Shown: positions 8,409 through 18,052, numbered from the stretch's first letter. The stretch: DNA of 64,000 bases from CAZMGG01 sp964565715 (GCA_964565715.1 CAZMGG010000002.1:47836-111835); one strand, 5' to 3'. Translations and numbers: made by a program. Notes: generated from the letters alone by a model not told the origin.

Positions 8409-9689
8409 ATGCGCACCCCCGCCCTGCTCCTGTCCGGGTTCCTGCTGCCCCTGCTCCCCGCCCAGGACGAGGCCGATGCCCTGCGGCAGAAGGCGCTGGC
8501 GATCCATCAGCGCGTGCTGACGCTGGACACCCACAAGGACATCGACGCGCTGCTGGCGCCGGAGTCGCTGCCCGAGGACCCCGCCACCCGCGAGCGCTTC
8601 CGCGCCAAGTACGACCCGACCGTGCGCGGCGAGCAGCAGGTCGACTTCGTCAAGATGCGGGAAGGCCACTACGACTGCGCCTTCTTCATCGTCTACGTCG
8701 GCCAGGGGGCGCTCACCGAGGCGGGCTACCGCCGGGCGCTCGACCAGGCCAACGCCAAGTTCGACGCCATCCACCGCATGGCCCGTCTCCACCCCGACCA
8801 CATCGGGCTCGCCACCTCGCCCGACCAGGTCGAGCAGCTCCACCGCGACGGCCGGCTGATCGCCTGCATCGGCATCGAGAACGGCTACCCGATGGGCGAG
8901 GACCTGTCGCTGATCGCGCAGTTCCACGCGCGCGGCGCGCGCTACATGTCGATCGCCCACAACAACCACAGCCAGCTCGGCGATTCACACACGCCGGCCG
9001 AGCCCATGCACGGCGGGCTCAGCGAACTGGGCCGCAAGGCGGTGCTGAAGATGAACCGGGTCGGCATCATGGTCGACGTCTCGCACGCCAGCCGCGACAC
9101 GATGCTGCAGACCGTGGCCCTGTCGAAGGCGCCGGTGATCGCGTCCCACTCCGGCGCGCGCAGGGTCAACGACCACACCCGCAACCTCGACGACGAGCAG
9201 CTCCGCGCCATCAGGAAGAACCGCGGCGTGGTGCAGTGCGTGGCGCTGGCGGAGTTCGTGAAGAGCAACCCGGAGAACGCGGCCGCGCGGCGCAAGCTGC
9301 GCGAGGAACTGGGCCTCAGCGGCCGGCGCGGCGGCGGCAGCGGCGACAGCGCCGCCGACGGCGACCTGGAGGCGCGCATGGCGAAGTACCGCGAGGGCCT
9401 TGCCGAGATCGACCGCAAGCATCCGCCCGCCGACGTGCGCGCCTTCGTCGACCACATCGACCACATGGTGAAGATCGCCGGCATCGACCACGCCGGCATC
9501 GGTTCGGACTTCGACGGCGGCGGCGGCATCCGCGGCTGGAACGACGCCAGCGAGAGCCTCAACGTGACCGTCGAACTGCTGCGCCGCGGCTACACCGAGG
9601 AGCAGATCGGCCGCATCTGGTCGGGCAACCTGCTGCGGGTCTGGCGCGAGGTCGAGGCGGTGGCGCAGAAGCTGCAGGAGAAGGGGTAG
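8409..9689 (+). CDS. M19 family (renal dipeptidase-like) exported dipeptidase
   Basis: Zinc dipeptidase of the M19 amidohydrolase family, 426 residues with an N-terminal signal peptide. Metal-site elements appear in the expected order: H-x-D in LDTHKD, the bridging Glu in GIENG, His in VSHAS, His in IASHSGAR, and Asp in IGSDFDG near the C-terminus. The family cleaves dipeptides, including those with a C-terminal D-residue. The start at 8409 is chosen because AGGGG lies just upstream and the signal peptide follows directly; an open frame extends 13 codons further upstream without support. A Gly/Ser-rich insertion lies near residue 315. Confidence 0.9.
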   Translation: MRTPALLLSGFLLPLLPAQDEADALRQKALAIHQRVLTLDTHKDIDALLAPESLPEDPATRERFRAKYDPTVRGEQQVDFVKMREGHYDCAFFIVYVGQGALTEAGYRRALDQANAKFDAIHRMARLHPDHIGLATSPDQVEQLHRDGRLIACIGIENGYPMGEDLSLIAQFHARGARYMSIAHNNHSQLGDSHTPAEPMHGGLSELGRKAVLKMNRVGIMVDVSHASRDTMLQTVALSKAPVIASHSGARRVNDHTRNLDDEQLRAIRKNRGVVQCVALAEFVKSNPENAAARRKLREELGLSGRRGGGSGDSAADGDLEARMAKYREGLAEIDRKHPPADVRAFVDHIDHMVKIAGIDHAGIGSDFDGGGGIRGWNDASESLNVTVELLRRGYTEEQIGRIWSGNLLRVWREVEAVAQKLQEKG

Positions 9690-9693
9690 CGCC

Positions 9694-12129
9694 TCACTTC
9701 GCGGCCCCCTCCAGCCGCCACTCGTACAGCCCGCCGGCCCAACCCGCCTGGCTCTGGATCTCGATCCGCACGCCGTCGGTGACCACCTCGGCGAACGTCG
9801 CCCGGCACCAGCCGTCCTTCTCCACGGGGAACCCGTCCGCCGCCGCCACCGGCCGCCACTCGCCGTCCTGCCGGCACAGCACCCGCCACGACGCCGGCAC
9901 CCGGCACTCGCCGTGACCGGTGTCGTCGAACCAGTAGACCTGCACGCCGGTCACCCGGGCCTGGGCCGGCAGTTCGGCCTGCAGCCACTGCGCGCTGCCC
10001 TTCTGCGGCCACCAGTGCAGATGCGCATCGTCGGGATCCAACGACGCCGCCGGTTCGTGCTGATCCGTGAGAAGCCCCAGGTCGCCGCCGAACGACGCGG
10101 TGACCTTCGCCGTGCGCAGCAGCGTCGCCGCCGGCGCCGGCCGCGCCGCCGCCAGGGAAGCGGCGAGCCACACCGTCATCGGCGTGCGGCCGCGGTTGGC
10201 CCAGGCGAAGTAGGGAATCGCCGTGAACGGCCCCGCCTCGCCGGCCGCGACGCCGCCCGCCAGGGTCCGCGCGGTCGGCACCGCCCTGCCGGACAGCGTC
10301 ATCACGCCCCCCAGCAGGTCCGGCCGCCACTCGGCTTCCACCTCGGCGTCGCCGGCCAGCACCAGCGACCGCACCGCCGGCGACGGCTGGTCGAGGCCCT
10401 CCAGCGCGTAGACCATCGGCCCGCGCATCAGCGCCACCAGCCCGCGGTTGGCCGACACCCGCTCGTCGCACACGACCCGCCGCACCGGCATCGGCACGGT
10501 GAACTGCACCAGGTCGCCCTTCTGCCAGCGTCGCCGGATCACCGCGAAGCCCTGGTCGTTCGACGCCAGCACCGGCTCGCCGTTCACCCGCAGCTCCCGG
10601 GTCGGCTCCCGGTCGTCGCCGTAGCGGTAGAGGCCGCCCGGCAGCGGCGCCCGCACCCAGCCCGGCACCCGCACCCGCAGCGCGAACTCATGGGGTTGCT
10701 CGGGCTCGACGCCGATCCGCAGGTCGCCGAGCCAGGGATAGCCGTGCCGCTGCGTCACCCGCACCGGCACGCCGTCGATCGCCAGATCGGCGCTGCCGCC
10801 GACGAACTGCGTCACCCACAGCGAGCCCTTGCCGGTGGCGTAGGCCATGCCCGGCAGCTGCGGCACGAAGCGGTCGACGTTCGGCGGGCAGCAGGCGCAG
10901 CCGAACCACGCCTGCCGTTCGGCGCCGGCCGACTCGAGCGGGTTGGGATAGAAGAAGCGGTCGCCGGACAGGGACCAGCCGCTGTGGAAGGCGTTGAAGA
11001 TCACCGCCTCGGCCATGTCGCAGTAGGCGCTGTCGCCGGTCGCCAGGAACAGCCGCCAGCTCCACATCGCATTGGCGATCGACGCGCACGTCTCGCCGTA
11101 GCCGCTGCGGTTCGGCAGCGTGAAGCGGGAGCCGAAGCCCTCGTTGCTCCCCTGCGAGCCCACGCCGCCGGTGAGGTAGACCTGGCTCGACGCCATGTCC
11201 TGCCACAGCCGGCGCGAGGCGGCCAGCGCCGCGCCGTCGCCGGTGAGCCGCGCCACGTCGGTCAGCGCCGCGAACAGGTAGCAGGCCCGCACGGCGTGGC
11301 CGACGATGGCGTCCTGTTCGAGGATCGGCCGGTGGTCCTGGGAGTACTCGCCGAACAGGTGACGGTCGCGGGTCCTGACGCCGCGGGCCTGGAGGAACCA
11401 CTGCGCCTGCCGCAGGAAGCGTTCCTCGCCGGTGTGCCGGTGCAGCGCCAGCAGGCCCAGCTCGATCTCCGGGTGGCCGGGCGGGAACGGGTTCTGGCCC
11501 TCGCCGGGACCGAACGTCGCCAGCACCAGCGCCGCGTTCTGCAGGGCCACGCGCAGCAGCGCGTCCTTGCCGGTGGCCTCGGCGTAGGCCACCGCCGCCT
11601 CGTACAGGTGGCCCGCGCAGTAGAGCTCGTGGCCGTGGTCGATGTTGGACCAGCGCTTCGCGCCGCCGGGCGGCATGTTCTTCGGATCGGCGATGGTGCG
11701 CGCCGTGTAGAGGTAGCCATCGGGCTCCTGGGCGCCCTGGATCGCCTGCACGATCTCGTCGATCCTCGCCTCGAGGTCCGGATCGCGTTGCTTCCGCAGC
11801 TCGTGCGCCGCCCCCTCGATCACCTTGTAGACGTCGGAGTCGTTGAAGCAGTAGCCGACCATGCCGCCGTCCTTCTTCTTCCCCGCCACCAGGAAGTTGT
11901 CGATCCGGTGCGTCGCCAGGCACTGCGCGATGTTGTGCGGGATGGTGACCCTGCGGTTCCGCTCGAGGCGCGGCGTCCAGAACGGATCGTCGACGCGGAC
12001 CTGATGGAAGGGCACCGGCGTGATCGCCGGCGGGCCCTGCGGCGCGGGCAGCGCCGGAACCGACAGCAGCGACAGCGGCAGCAGGGCGGCAACCCAGACG
12101 ACGGAGAACAGGAGGCGGCGGGCGACCAT
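9694..12129 (-). CDS. Glycoside hydrolase family 127 (beta-L-arabinofuranosidase-like), secreted
   Basis: An 811-residue exported enzyme of the DUF1680/GH127 family. After a signal peptide (residues 1-30) comes an (alpha/alpha)6 barrel. The zinc/cysteine catalytic centre is recognisable: E346 and C348 in GETC, and the pair C413-C414 in CACCPPN, with C413 the expected nucleophile and C414 a zinc ligand. A beta-sandwich region follows, and the last 150 residues resemble an F5/8-type or discoidin-like module. Activity on beta-L-arabinofuranosides is the family prototype, but other sugars are possible. A TACAGT box lies 8 nt before the ATG. It converges with the dipeptidase, four bases apart. Confidence 0.88.
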   Translation of the reverse strand: MVARRLLFSVVWVAALLPLSLLSVPALPAPQGPPAITPVPFHQVRVDDPFWTPRLERNRRVTIPHNIAQCLATHRIDNFLVAGKKKDGGMVGYCFNDSDVYKVIEGAAHELRKQRDPDLEARIDEIVQAIQGAQEPDGYLYTARTIADPKNMPPGGAKRWSNIDHGHELYCAGHLYEAAVAYAEATGKDALLRVALQNAALVLATFGPGEGQNPFPPGHPEIELGLLALHRHTGEERFLRQAQWFLQARGVRTRDRHLFGEYSQDHRPILEQDAIVGHAVRACYLFAALTDVARLTGDGAALAASRRLWQDMASSQVYLTGGVGSQGSNEGFGSRFTLPNRSGYGETCASIANAMWSWRLFLATGDSAYCDMAEAVIFNAFHSGWSLSGDRFFYPNPLESAGAERQAWFGCACCPPNVDRFVPQLPGMAYATGKGSLWVTQFVGGSADLAIDGVPVRVTQRHGYPWLGDLRIGVEPEQPHEFALRVRVPGWVRAPLPGGLYRYGDDREPTRELRVNGEPVLASNDQGFAVIRRRWQKGDLVQFTVPMPVRRVVCDERVSANRGLVALMRGPMVYALEGLDQPSPAVRSLVLAGDAEVEAEWRPDLLGGVMTLSGRAVPTARTLAGGVAAGEAGPFTAIPYFAWANRGRTPMTVWLAASLAAARPAPAATLLRTAKVTASFGGDLGLLTDQHEPAASLDPDDAHLHWWPQKGSAQWLQAELPAQARVTGVQVYWFDDTGHGECRVPASWRVLCRQDGEWRPVAAADGFPVEKDGWCRATFAEVVTDGVRIEIQSQAGWAGGLYEWRLEGAAK

Positions 12130-12137
12130 GGGCGGCC

Positions 12138-12143
12138 ACTGTA
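12138..12143 (-). promoter_or_regulatory. TANNNT -10 box for the GH127 gene (leaderless type)
   Basis: TACAGT on the minus strand with an 8-nt spacer to the ATG at 12129. No Shine-Dalgarno sequence. Confidence 0.45.
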
Positions 12144-12199
12144 TGCCTGCCGCTGGCTCGCCCCCAAGGGCCGCGTTAGGCTTCGCGACGAGGGTCCCC

Positions 12200-13120
12200 A
12201 TGCATTCCTACCAGCCGTTCGAGTTCTCCAATCAGACCGGTCAGGCGTTCCTGCTGCCGGTGGTGGGCATCGCCAGCGCCGCGCTCGCGGCGTTCGCCTA
12301 CGCCTGGATCGACGTCTACAGCCCGATCGCCGGCTACGTGTCGTTCCTCTTCGTGCTCGGCCTCGGCTTCGGCGCCGCGCTGCCGGTGGCGATCGCCGGC
12401 CATCGGCTCAAGGTGCGCAATCCCCTGATCCTGCGGATCAACGGCGCGGTCACCGGCGTGCTGGCGGTCTACCTGGCCTGGGTGTTCTTCGCCTGGGTGC
12501 TGCTGCGCCGCGACGCACCGCCGGACGAGGTGCCTGCGCTGTGGACCATGATCCACTCGCCCGGCGCTCTCTGGGACTTCACGCAGTTCCTGGCCGAGAA
12601 CGGCTGGTACTCGATCCGCACCTTCACGCCGACCGGCATCGTGCTGTGGGCATTCTGGGCGATCGAGGCAGCCGTGGTGATCGGCCTGGGCGTGCTCCTG
12701 TCGACCTCGCGGGTGATCGGCCAGGGCTTCTGTGAGGACTGCAACCAGTGGCTGCAGCCCGAGGAAACCGTGGCGATCCCCGCCGATCAGGGGGCACCCG
12801 GCAAGCTGATCCACAGCAAGGGCCTCGCGGGCATCACCTCGGTGGCGCCGCCGAGCGCGCGCGCCAGCCGCTGGCTCAACATCAGCCGACAACGCTGCGG
12901 CGGCTGTGGCCAGACCGCGACCTTCCAGGTCGACGACGTGAAGGCCGTGCAGGAGAAGAACGGTGTGAAGCTGGTGGCGACGCCGGTGGTGCCCCTTTCG
13001 ATGCAGGGCGACGCCGAACGCACCGAGATCGAGCGCATTGCCGCGCTGCTGGCGGAGGCCGACCGGCAGCGCTTCGCCGACGTTGCGAGCAAGTCGGACG
13101 AGGCCACCACCAGTGCCTGA
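12200..13120 (+). CDS. Multi-pass membrane protein with C-terminal zinc-ribbon-like CxxC pairs
   Basis: A 306-residue protein of unknown function. Four hydrophobic segments are visible (about residues 15-40, 45-68, 80-103 and 150-175). The following cytoplasmic-looking domain has FCEDC and CGGCG pairs, which could form a zinc ribbon. The tail is charged and partly helical. The start has a GAGGG ribosome site and a TAGGCT box at 12177-12182. The downstream HAD gene starts inside this gene (GTG at 13113), so the two are probably co-translated. No family name can be given. Confidence 0.6.
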   Translation: MHSYQPFEFSNQTGQAFLLPVVGIASAALAAFAYAWIDVYSPIAGYVSFLFVLGLGFGAALPVAIAGHRLKVRNPLILRINGAVTGVLAVYLAWVFFAWVLLRRDAPPDEVPALWTMIHSPGALWDFTQFLAENGWYSIRTFTPTGIVLWAFWAIEAAVVIGLGVLLSTSRVIGQGFCEDCNQWLQPEETVAIPADQGAPGKLIHSKGLAGITSVAPPSARASRWLNISRQRCGGCGQTATFQVDDVKAVQEKNGVKLVATPVVPLSMQGDAERTEIERIAALLAEADRQRFADVASKSDEATTSA

Positions 13121-13781
13121 ACCGGCCGCCGCCGCCGCCGTCCTTTTCGACCTCGACGGCGTGCTGATCCTGAGCGAGGCGGCGCATCTCGCGAGCTGGC
13201 GGCAGGTGCTCCTGCCCCGCGGCGTGGACCTGACCCCGGCCATGTTCAAGGCGACCTTCGGCCGCACCAACCGCGACACGATCCGGGCGCTGCTCGGCGA
13301 ACTGCCGCCCGCCGAGGCCGAACGGCTCGCCGAGGCGAAGGAGCGGCGCTGGCGCGAGGCGATCCGCGGCGCCGTGCCGCTGGCGCCGGGCGCGCTCGCC
13401 GTGCTGCGCGACCTGCGTGCCGAGGGCTTCGCGCTGGCGCTCGGCAGCTCGGCGCCGCCGGCGAACGTGGCGGCGGCGCTCGACGGCACCGGCCTCCGCG
13501 AGCTGCTGCCGGTGATCGTCGACGGCAGCATGGTGGCGCGCGGCAAGCCCGACCCCGAGGTGTTCCTGCGCTGCGCCGCGGGTCTCGGGGTGGTGCCTGG
13601 GTGCTGCGTGGTGGTCGAGGACGCGCCCGCCGGCATCCAGGCGGCGCTTGCCGGTGGCATGCGGGCGATCGGCATCCCGTCGGCGCATCAGGCGACGCAG
13701 CTGCAGCAGGAAGGTGCCCACGCGGTGGCGCCCACCCTGGCCGCGGTGACGCCGGACCTGATCCGGCGCGCTCTTTCGTAA
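13113..13781 (+). CDS. HAD-superfamily hydrolase, beta-phosphoglucomutase-like
   Basis: A 222-residue subfamily IA HAD enzyme. The nucleophile motif is FDLDGV near residues 10-15. There is a helical cap (about 20-85), the motif II serine in LGSSAPPANV, the lysine in GKPDPEVF, and the acidic motif VVVEDAPAGIQAA. This spelling fits sugar-phosphate phosphatases or phosphomutases. The start is a GTG overlapping the stop of the preceding membrane-protein gene by 8 nt, supported by a GAGG-like ribosome site; no ATG is suitably placed. Exact substrate unknown. Confidence 0.87.
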   Translation: MPEPAAAAAVLFDLDGVLILSEAAHLASWRQVLLPRGVDLTPAMFKATFGRTNRDTIRALLGELPPAEAERLAEAKERRWREAIRGAVPLAPGALAVLRDLRAEGFALALGSSAPPANVAAALDGTGLRELLPVIVDGSMVARGKPDPEVFLRCAAGLGVVPGCCVVVEDAPAGIQAALAGGMRAIGIPSAHQATQLQQEGAHAVAPTLAAVTPDLIRRALS

Positions 13782-13806
13782 CTATATTATTTACAGATAC
13801 TTACGT

Positions 13807-14487
13807 TCAAGATGAGTCGGTGGCGATGCGGCTGTCGTGCATGCGCACCACCCGGGCCGCCCGCGCCGCCAGCCCCTCGTCGTGGGTCACCACCACCAGC
13901 GTGCGGCCCTGCGCCACCAGTTCCTCCAGCAACTCCACCACGGAGCGCCCTGCCTGGCTGTCCAGGTTGCCGGTCGGCTCGTCGCACAGGAGCAGCGGCG
14001 GGTCGCCGACCAACGCCCGCGCGATCGCCACGCGCTGCTGCTGGCCGCCGGACAGCTCGGCGGGCCGGTGCGTCAGCCGGTCGCCGAGGCCGACCTGCCG
14101 CAGCGCGGCGGCGGCGCGCTCCTCCCGTTCCGGCCGCGGCACGCCCTGGTAGCGGAGCGGCAGGGCCGCGTTCTGCACCGCGGTGGCGTGCGGCAGCAGG
14201 TGGAAGGCCTGGAAGACGAAGCCGATCCGGCGCCGCACCGCCGCCAGTTCGCGATCGCCGAGCCGGCCGACCTCGCGCCCCTCGTACCAGTGGGCGCCCT
14301 GGGTCGGCTGGTCGAGGCAGCCGAGCACGTGCAGCAGGGTCGACTTGCCGGAGCCCGACGGCCCCAGCACGGCCACGTGCTCGCCGCGCCGCAGCGCGAA
14401 GTCGACGCGGTCCAGCGCCCGCACCGACGCACCCTCGCGGTCGTAGACCTTGCTCACCGCCCGCAATGCCGCCAGGACGTCAGTCAT
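13807..14487 (-). CDS. ABC transporter ATP-binding protein, MacB/LolD type
   Basis: A 226-residue ATPase that powers the two adjacent permeases. Walker A GPSGSGKS is near residue 41, the signature is LSGGQQQRVAIARAL, Walker B is LLLCDEPTGNLDS, and the switch histidine is in VVTHD. The EPTGNLDS spelling is typical of the LolD/MacB/FtsE branch, which acts on periplasmic substrates by a transenvelope mechanism rather than classic transport. The ATG overlaps the stop of the upstream permease by 8 nt. It is the last gene of a four-gene operon: membrane fusion protein, permease, permease, ATPase. Confidence 0.92.
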   Translation of the reverse strand: MTDVLAALRAVSKVYDREGASVRALDRVDFALRRGEHVAVLGPSGSGKSTLLHVLGCLDQPTQGAHWYEGREVGRLGDRELAAVRRRIGFVFQAFHLLPHATAVQNAALPLRYQGVPRPEREERAAAALRQVGLGDRLTHRPAELSGGQQQRVAIARALVGDPPLLLCDEPTGNLDSQAGRSVVELLEELVAQGRTLVVVTHDEGLAARAARVVRMHDSRIATDSS

Positions 14488-15733
14488 GGCGCAAGGCCTC
14501 CACCGGCAGGACCCGCGCCGCGGCCCGGGCCGGCTGCAGGCCCGCCACCAGCGTCACCAGGGCCAGCAGCCCGATCACCTGCAGGGCGGTCCACGCCGAC
14601 GGCACCGGGCTGCCGAGGTAGCCCTTGGCGCGGGCGTCGAACGGCAGCGCGTCGAGACCGGCCAGCAGCAGGACGGAGAGCAGGAAGCCCGCGCCGCCGC
14701 CCGCCGCCACCACCAGCACCGTCTCCAGCAGCTGGCGCAGCACGATGCCGCGGGCGGTGAGGCCCAGCGCGCGGCGCAGGCCGAGCTCGCGGCGCTTCGC
14801 CTCGACGCGGGCGAACATGGCGTTGCCGACGCCGAGCGCCGCCACCAGCAGGCCCAGCGCGCCCATCACGAACAGGAACGCGCGGGTGCCGGTGAGCAGG
14901 TCGCGGATCTGGCCGGCGTTGCGGACATGGTCGGTGAGCCGCAGCGCCGGCTGGTCCTGCGGGTCGAAGCCCAGCCGGGCGCCGAGGCGGGCCCGCACCG
15001 CCCCGTCCACCGCCGCGTGCGCGCGCGGATCCTGCACCTGCACGAGCCCGTAGTGGGGCTGCCGCCGGCCGAACGCGGCCATCGCCGTGGTGGCGGGCAG
15101 GTAGGCCTTGCGGGCGTCCTCGCCGCCGTAGTTCATCACCATCACCCGCTCCGGCACGACGCCGACGACCTGGAACGGCATGCCGGCCACGTGCACCTGC
15201 CGGCCGACCACCGCGTCCGTGCCGAACAGGTCGCGGGCCAGCAATTCGCCGAGACAGACGACGCGGCGGCGTTCGGCGAGGTCGATGGGCGACAGGAAGC
15301 GGCCGTCGGGGCGCACGCCCATGCCGCGGATCGCCGGATAGTCGGCCTGGACGCCGAGCACGGTGGCGTTGGCCACGGCGCTGCCGCGCAGCTCCCGCTG
15401 GAACTGGAACTCGACGCTCACCGCGCGCACGCCGGGCACGTCGGCCAGCTCCTGCACCAGCTCGTAGGTGAGCGGCAGGTGGCGGCCCGCCGGCAGGCCG
15501 CGGAACGGCCGCGTCGTGCTGCCGGCGGAGTAGCGCAGCATCCGGTCGCTGCTGCGCTGCAGCGCGCCATCCATCGCCACGTGGGTGCCCTCGCCGAAGC
15601 CCATCAGCACCACCAGGCCCAGCGTGCCGAGCAGCAGCACCGCCACCACCGCGCGGAGCTGGCGACGTTCGGCCCACAGCTCGGCCAGGGCCTCGCCCAG
15701 CTCGTCGCCGACGGTGCGCAGGGCACTGCTCAC
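14480..15733 (-). CDS. MacB/FtsX-type ABC permease (second)
   Basis: A 417-residue permease: one N-terminal membrane helix (about residues 28-48), a large periplasmic MacB_PCD domain with the ERRRVVCLGELLARDLFG segment, then three C-terminal helices typical of FtsX domains. RRELGLRRALGLT is the conserved loop before the penultimate helix. The start is a GTG overlapping the upstream permease stop as GTGA. It resembles its neighbour throughout (LAERRRV, LARDLFG), so the pair probably arose by duplication and works as a heterodimer. Confidence 0.88.
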   Translation of the reverse strand: MSSALRTVGDELGEALAELWAERRQLRAVVAVLLLGTLGLVVLMGFGEGTHVAMDGALQRSSDRMLRYSAGSTTRPFRGLPAGRHLPLTYELVQELADVPGVRAVSVEFQFQRELRGSAVANATVLGVQADYPAIRGMGVRPDGRFLSPIDLAERRRVVCLGELLARDLFGTDAVVGRQVHVAGMPFQVVGVVPERVMVMNYGGEDARKAYLPATTAMAAFGRRQPHYGLVQVQDPRAHAAVDGAVRARLGARLGFDPQDQPALRLTDHVRNAGQIRDLLTGTRAFLFVMGALGLLVAALGVGNAMFARVEAKRRELGLRRALGLTARGIVLRQLLETVLVVAAGGGAGFLLSVLLLAGLDALPFDARAKGYLGSPVPSAWTALQVIGLLALVTLVAGLQPARAAARVLPVEALRHD

Positions 15734-16968
15734 GGCGTTCCTCCGCGCAGGGCGACCACCGGGTCCAGGCGGGCGGCGGTGCGGGCCGGCAGCCAGCCCG
15801 CCAGGACGCCCACCGCCGCCAGCAGCAGCGCCGCCAGGGCGGCGATCGGCGCCGGCAGGTGCGGCACGCCGATCTGCGCCACCGCGCCGGTCTGCCGCAC
15901 GGTCACCACCAGCAGGCCCGCGGCGGCGAGCCCCAGCGCGGCGCCGCCGCCGCACAGGGCGAGGGCCTGCAGCAGCACCTCGCGGCCGACGGCGGACGGC
16001 GTGGCGCCCACCGCCAGCTTCAGGCCGATCTCGGCCCGCCGGCGCCGTACCAGGAAGGCCAGCAGATGGCCGACGGCGACGCCGCCGAGCAGCACGGTGA
16101 CCACCCCGGCGATGCCGAGCACGACGTGGAAGCCGAGGAAGATGAAGCCGAGCATGCGCTGCTCCTCGGCGGTGTTCCAGATCGACAGCGCCCGCTCGTC
16201 GGCCGGATCGAAGCGCAGCCGCGCCGCCAGCACCGCCCGCACGCCTTCGGTGACCGCCTCGTGCTGCGTCGGGACCGCGGCGCGGAACACGAAGTCGTCG
16301 ACGGGCCCGCGGCCGAACAGGTCCTCGAAGGTGGTGGCCGGCAGGAAGGCGCGGCTCTCGTCGCGGCCGCCGTAGTCGCTGTCCTGCTCCTTCGGCTGCA
16401 GCACGCCGACCACCGTGAACGGCGCCCCCTGCAGCACCACGCGCCGCCCCACCGCCGGCCCGCCGCCGAACAGGTCGCGGGCCAGCGCGTCGCCGAGGAA
16501 CAGCACGCGCCGCCGTTCGGCCAGGTCCAGGGCGTGCAGCCAGCGGCCCGCCGGCGCCGCGGTCATCGCCCGCAGGTCGCCGTAGGCCGGGTCGACGCCG
16601 GCCAGCAGCGCGCGCGGCACGCGCGCGCGCGGGCGCCGCGGCCCGGTGGGGCAGCGGTCGGTGGTGATGCCGGCGAGGCCCGGGGTCGTCGGCGCGGCCA
16701 GCACGTCGTCCCGCCGCACCCGCAGCTGGCGGCCTGCGGGGAAGCCCTGCCAGGGCCGCGTCGTCCGCTGCGGCCAGGCGATGGCCACGCCCTCGCCGAT
16801 GCCCTTCTGCCGTTCCAGGAACAGGGCCTCGAAGCCGAAGCTGAAGGCCAGCAGGCTCAGGATGGCCAGGGTGCCCCAGGCGACCGCCAGCAGCGACAGC
16901 ACGCCGCGCAGCCGCTGGCCACGCAGGTCGCGCCACAGCCCGGCGAAGGCCTCGGTCCACGCGCCCAT
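15730..16968 (-). CDS. MacB/FtsX-type ABC permease (first)
   Basis: A 412-residue permease with the same plan as its downstream neighbour: N-terminal helix, periplasmic domain with LAERRRVLFLGDALARDLFG-type segment, and three C-terminal helices preceded by RRRRAEIGLKLAVGAT. It starts at the ATG of a TGATG junction with the membrane fusion protein gene (1-nt overlap). Two different permease chains plus one ATPase indicate a heterodimeric MacB-like exporter of a lipophilic compound, peptide or lipoprotein. Confidence 0.88.
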   Translation of the reverse strand: MGAWTEAFAGLWRDLRGQRLRGVLSLLAVAWGTLAILSLLAFSFGFEALFLERQKGIGEGVAIAWPQRTTRPWQGFPAGRQLRVRRDDVLAAPTTPGLAGITTDRCPTGPRRPRARVPRALLAGVDPAYGDLRAMTAAPAGRWLHALDLAERRRVLFLGDALARDLFGGGPAVGRRVVLQGAPFTVVGVLQPKEQDSDYGGRDESRAFLPATTFEDLFGRGPVDDFVFRAAVPTQHEAVTEGVRAVLAARLRFDPADERALSIWNTAEEQRMLGFIFLGFHVVLGIAGVVTVLLGGVAVGHLLAFLVRRRRAEIGLKLAVGATPSAVGREVLLQALALCGGGAALGLAAAGLLVVTVRQTGAVAQIGVPHLPAPIAALAALLLAAVGVLAGWLPARTAARLDPVVALRGGTP

Positions 16969-18038
16969 CAGCGGGCCCGCGGCTCCAGCACGCGTTCACC
17001 GTCGGCGAGCCCGCCCAGCACCACCACCCGCAGGCCATCGCCGATGCCGAGCTGCAATTCGCGCTCCATGGGCGCACCGTCGCCGCCGGCCGGCAGCAGC
17101 AGCACGTGCGGCCGGCCGCCGCGGAAGACGATCACGCGCTCCGGCAGCACCAGGGCGTCCTCGGCGCGTTCCAGTTCGATCTCCGCCACCGCCGAGTAGC
17201 CCGAACGCAGCGGCACCGACGCGTCCTTCTGCAGCACGACCCGCACGTCGAACACCGTGGCGTTGTCGCGGCTCCGCGCCCGCAGGCCCAGTTCGCTCAC
17301 CTCGCCCGCCAGCACGACGCCGGGCAGCGCGCCCAGCGTGACCCGGGCCGCCATGCCCGCGCGCAGCCGGCCGACGTCGATCTCGTCGACCGTGCCGCGG
17401 AACACCGGCCGGTCGAGATCGCCGATCACCGCCACCACGGTGCCGATGCCGTAGCTGCTGGCCGGCGTCACCGGATCGCCCTCCCGCAGCAGCGACAGCA
17501 CGTGGCCCGCCACCGGCGCCCGCACCACGAAGTCGATGAGCCGGCCATCGACCTCGACGCGGCCGTCGCGCAGCAGCTGCAGCGATTGCTCCGCCGACCG
17601 CAGGCCCCGATCGGCGGCCTGCTGCATCCGTTCGACGTTGCGCTCGCCCTGCATGAAGCGTGTCAGGTGCGCCAGCAGGTGCTCGCCGCCGGCGAACTCA
17701 GCGGCGGCCTCGCGGCCCTCGCGGGCGGCGGCGACGGCGCGCTCGGCCCGCAGCAGGTCCTCGTCGCTGAGGCTCGGCCACACCTCCAGCAGCGGCGCGC
17801 CCTTCTCGACCTTCTGGCCCGGCGCCGCGTGCAGATGCCGGACGAAGCCGGCGAGCCGCGTGTTGACCTGGGTCTCCAGGGCCGCCTCGACGGCGCCGGT
17901 GGCCACCGCCTGCCGCACCACCGTGCCGCGCGCCACCGCCACCGTGGCCGGCGCCGCCGAGCCGCCGCCCCGGCTCAGCGCGAAGAAGCCGAGGGCGGCG
18001 AGCGCGAGGACGGCGACGGGCAGGAGCAACCGCAGCAT
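16968..18038 (-). CDS. MacA/HlyD-like periplasmic membrane fusion protein
   Basis: A 356-residue adaptor. An N-terminal anchor (residues 4-22) is followed by the first half of a lipoyl/barrel-sandwich domain (TRLAGFVRHLHAAPGQKVEKG), a helical hairpin (about 95-165), the second lipoyl half (DFVVRAPVAGHVLSLLREGD) and beta-barrel regions. It should link the inner-membrane permeases to an outer-membrane channel, which is not encoded nearby. It is the first gene of the export operon, with a TAGCAT box 8 nt before its ATG. Confidence 0.88.
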   Translation of the reverse strand: MLRLLLPVAVLALAALGFFALSRGGGSAAPATVAVARGTVVRQAVATGAVEAALETQVNTRLAGFVRHLHAAPGQKVEKGAPLLEVWPSLSDEDLLRAERAVAAAREGREAAAEFAGGEHLLAHLTRFMQGERNVERMQQAADRGLRSAEQSLQLLRDGRVEVDGRLIDFVVRAPVAGHVLSLLREGDPVTPASSYGIGTVVAVIGDLDRPVFRGTVDEIDVGRLRAGMAARVTLGALPGVVLAGEVSELGLRARSRDNATVFDVRVVLQKDASVPLRSGYSAVAEIELERAEDALVLPERVIVFRGGRPHVLLLPAGGDGAPMERELQLGIGDGLRVVVLGGLADGERVLEPRAR

Positions 18039-18046
18039 GGCGGCCG

Positions 18047-18052
18047 ATGCTA
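18047..18052 (-). promoter_or_regulatory. TANNNT -10 box for the ABC export operon (leaderless type)
   Basis: TAGCAT on the minus strand with an 8-nt spacer to the ATG at 18038. It lies 95 bp from the divergent plus-strand start at 18134, which has the same kind of box. Confidence 0.55.

Noticed and set aside
6048..8969. A very long open frame on the minus strand opposite the lipoprotein and dipeptidase genes
   Set aside because: Low-complexity Arg/Ala/Gly/Val/His composition typical of antisense reading in G+C-rich DNA; the plus-strand genes have clear family motifs.
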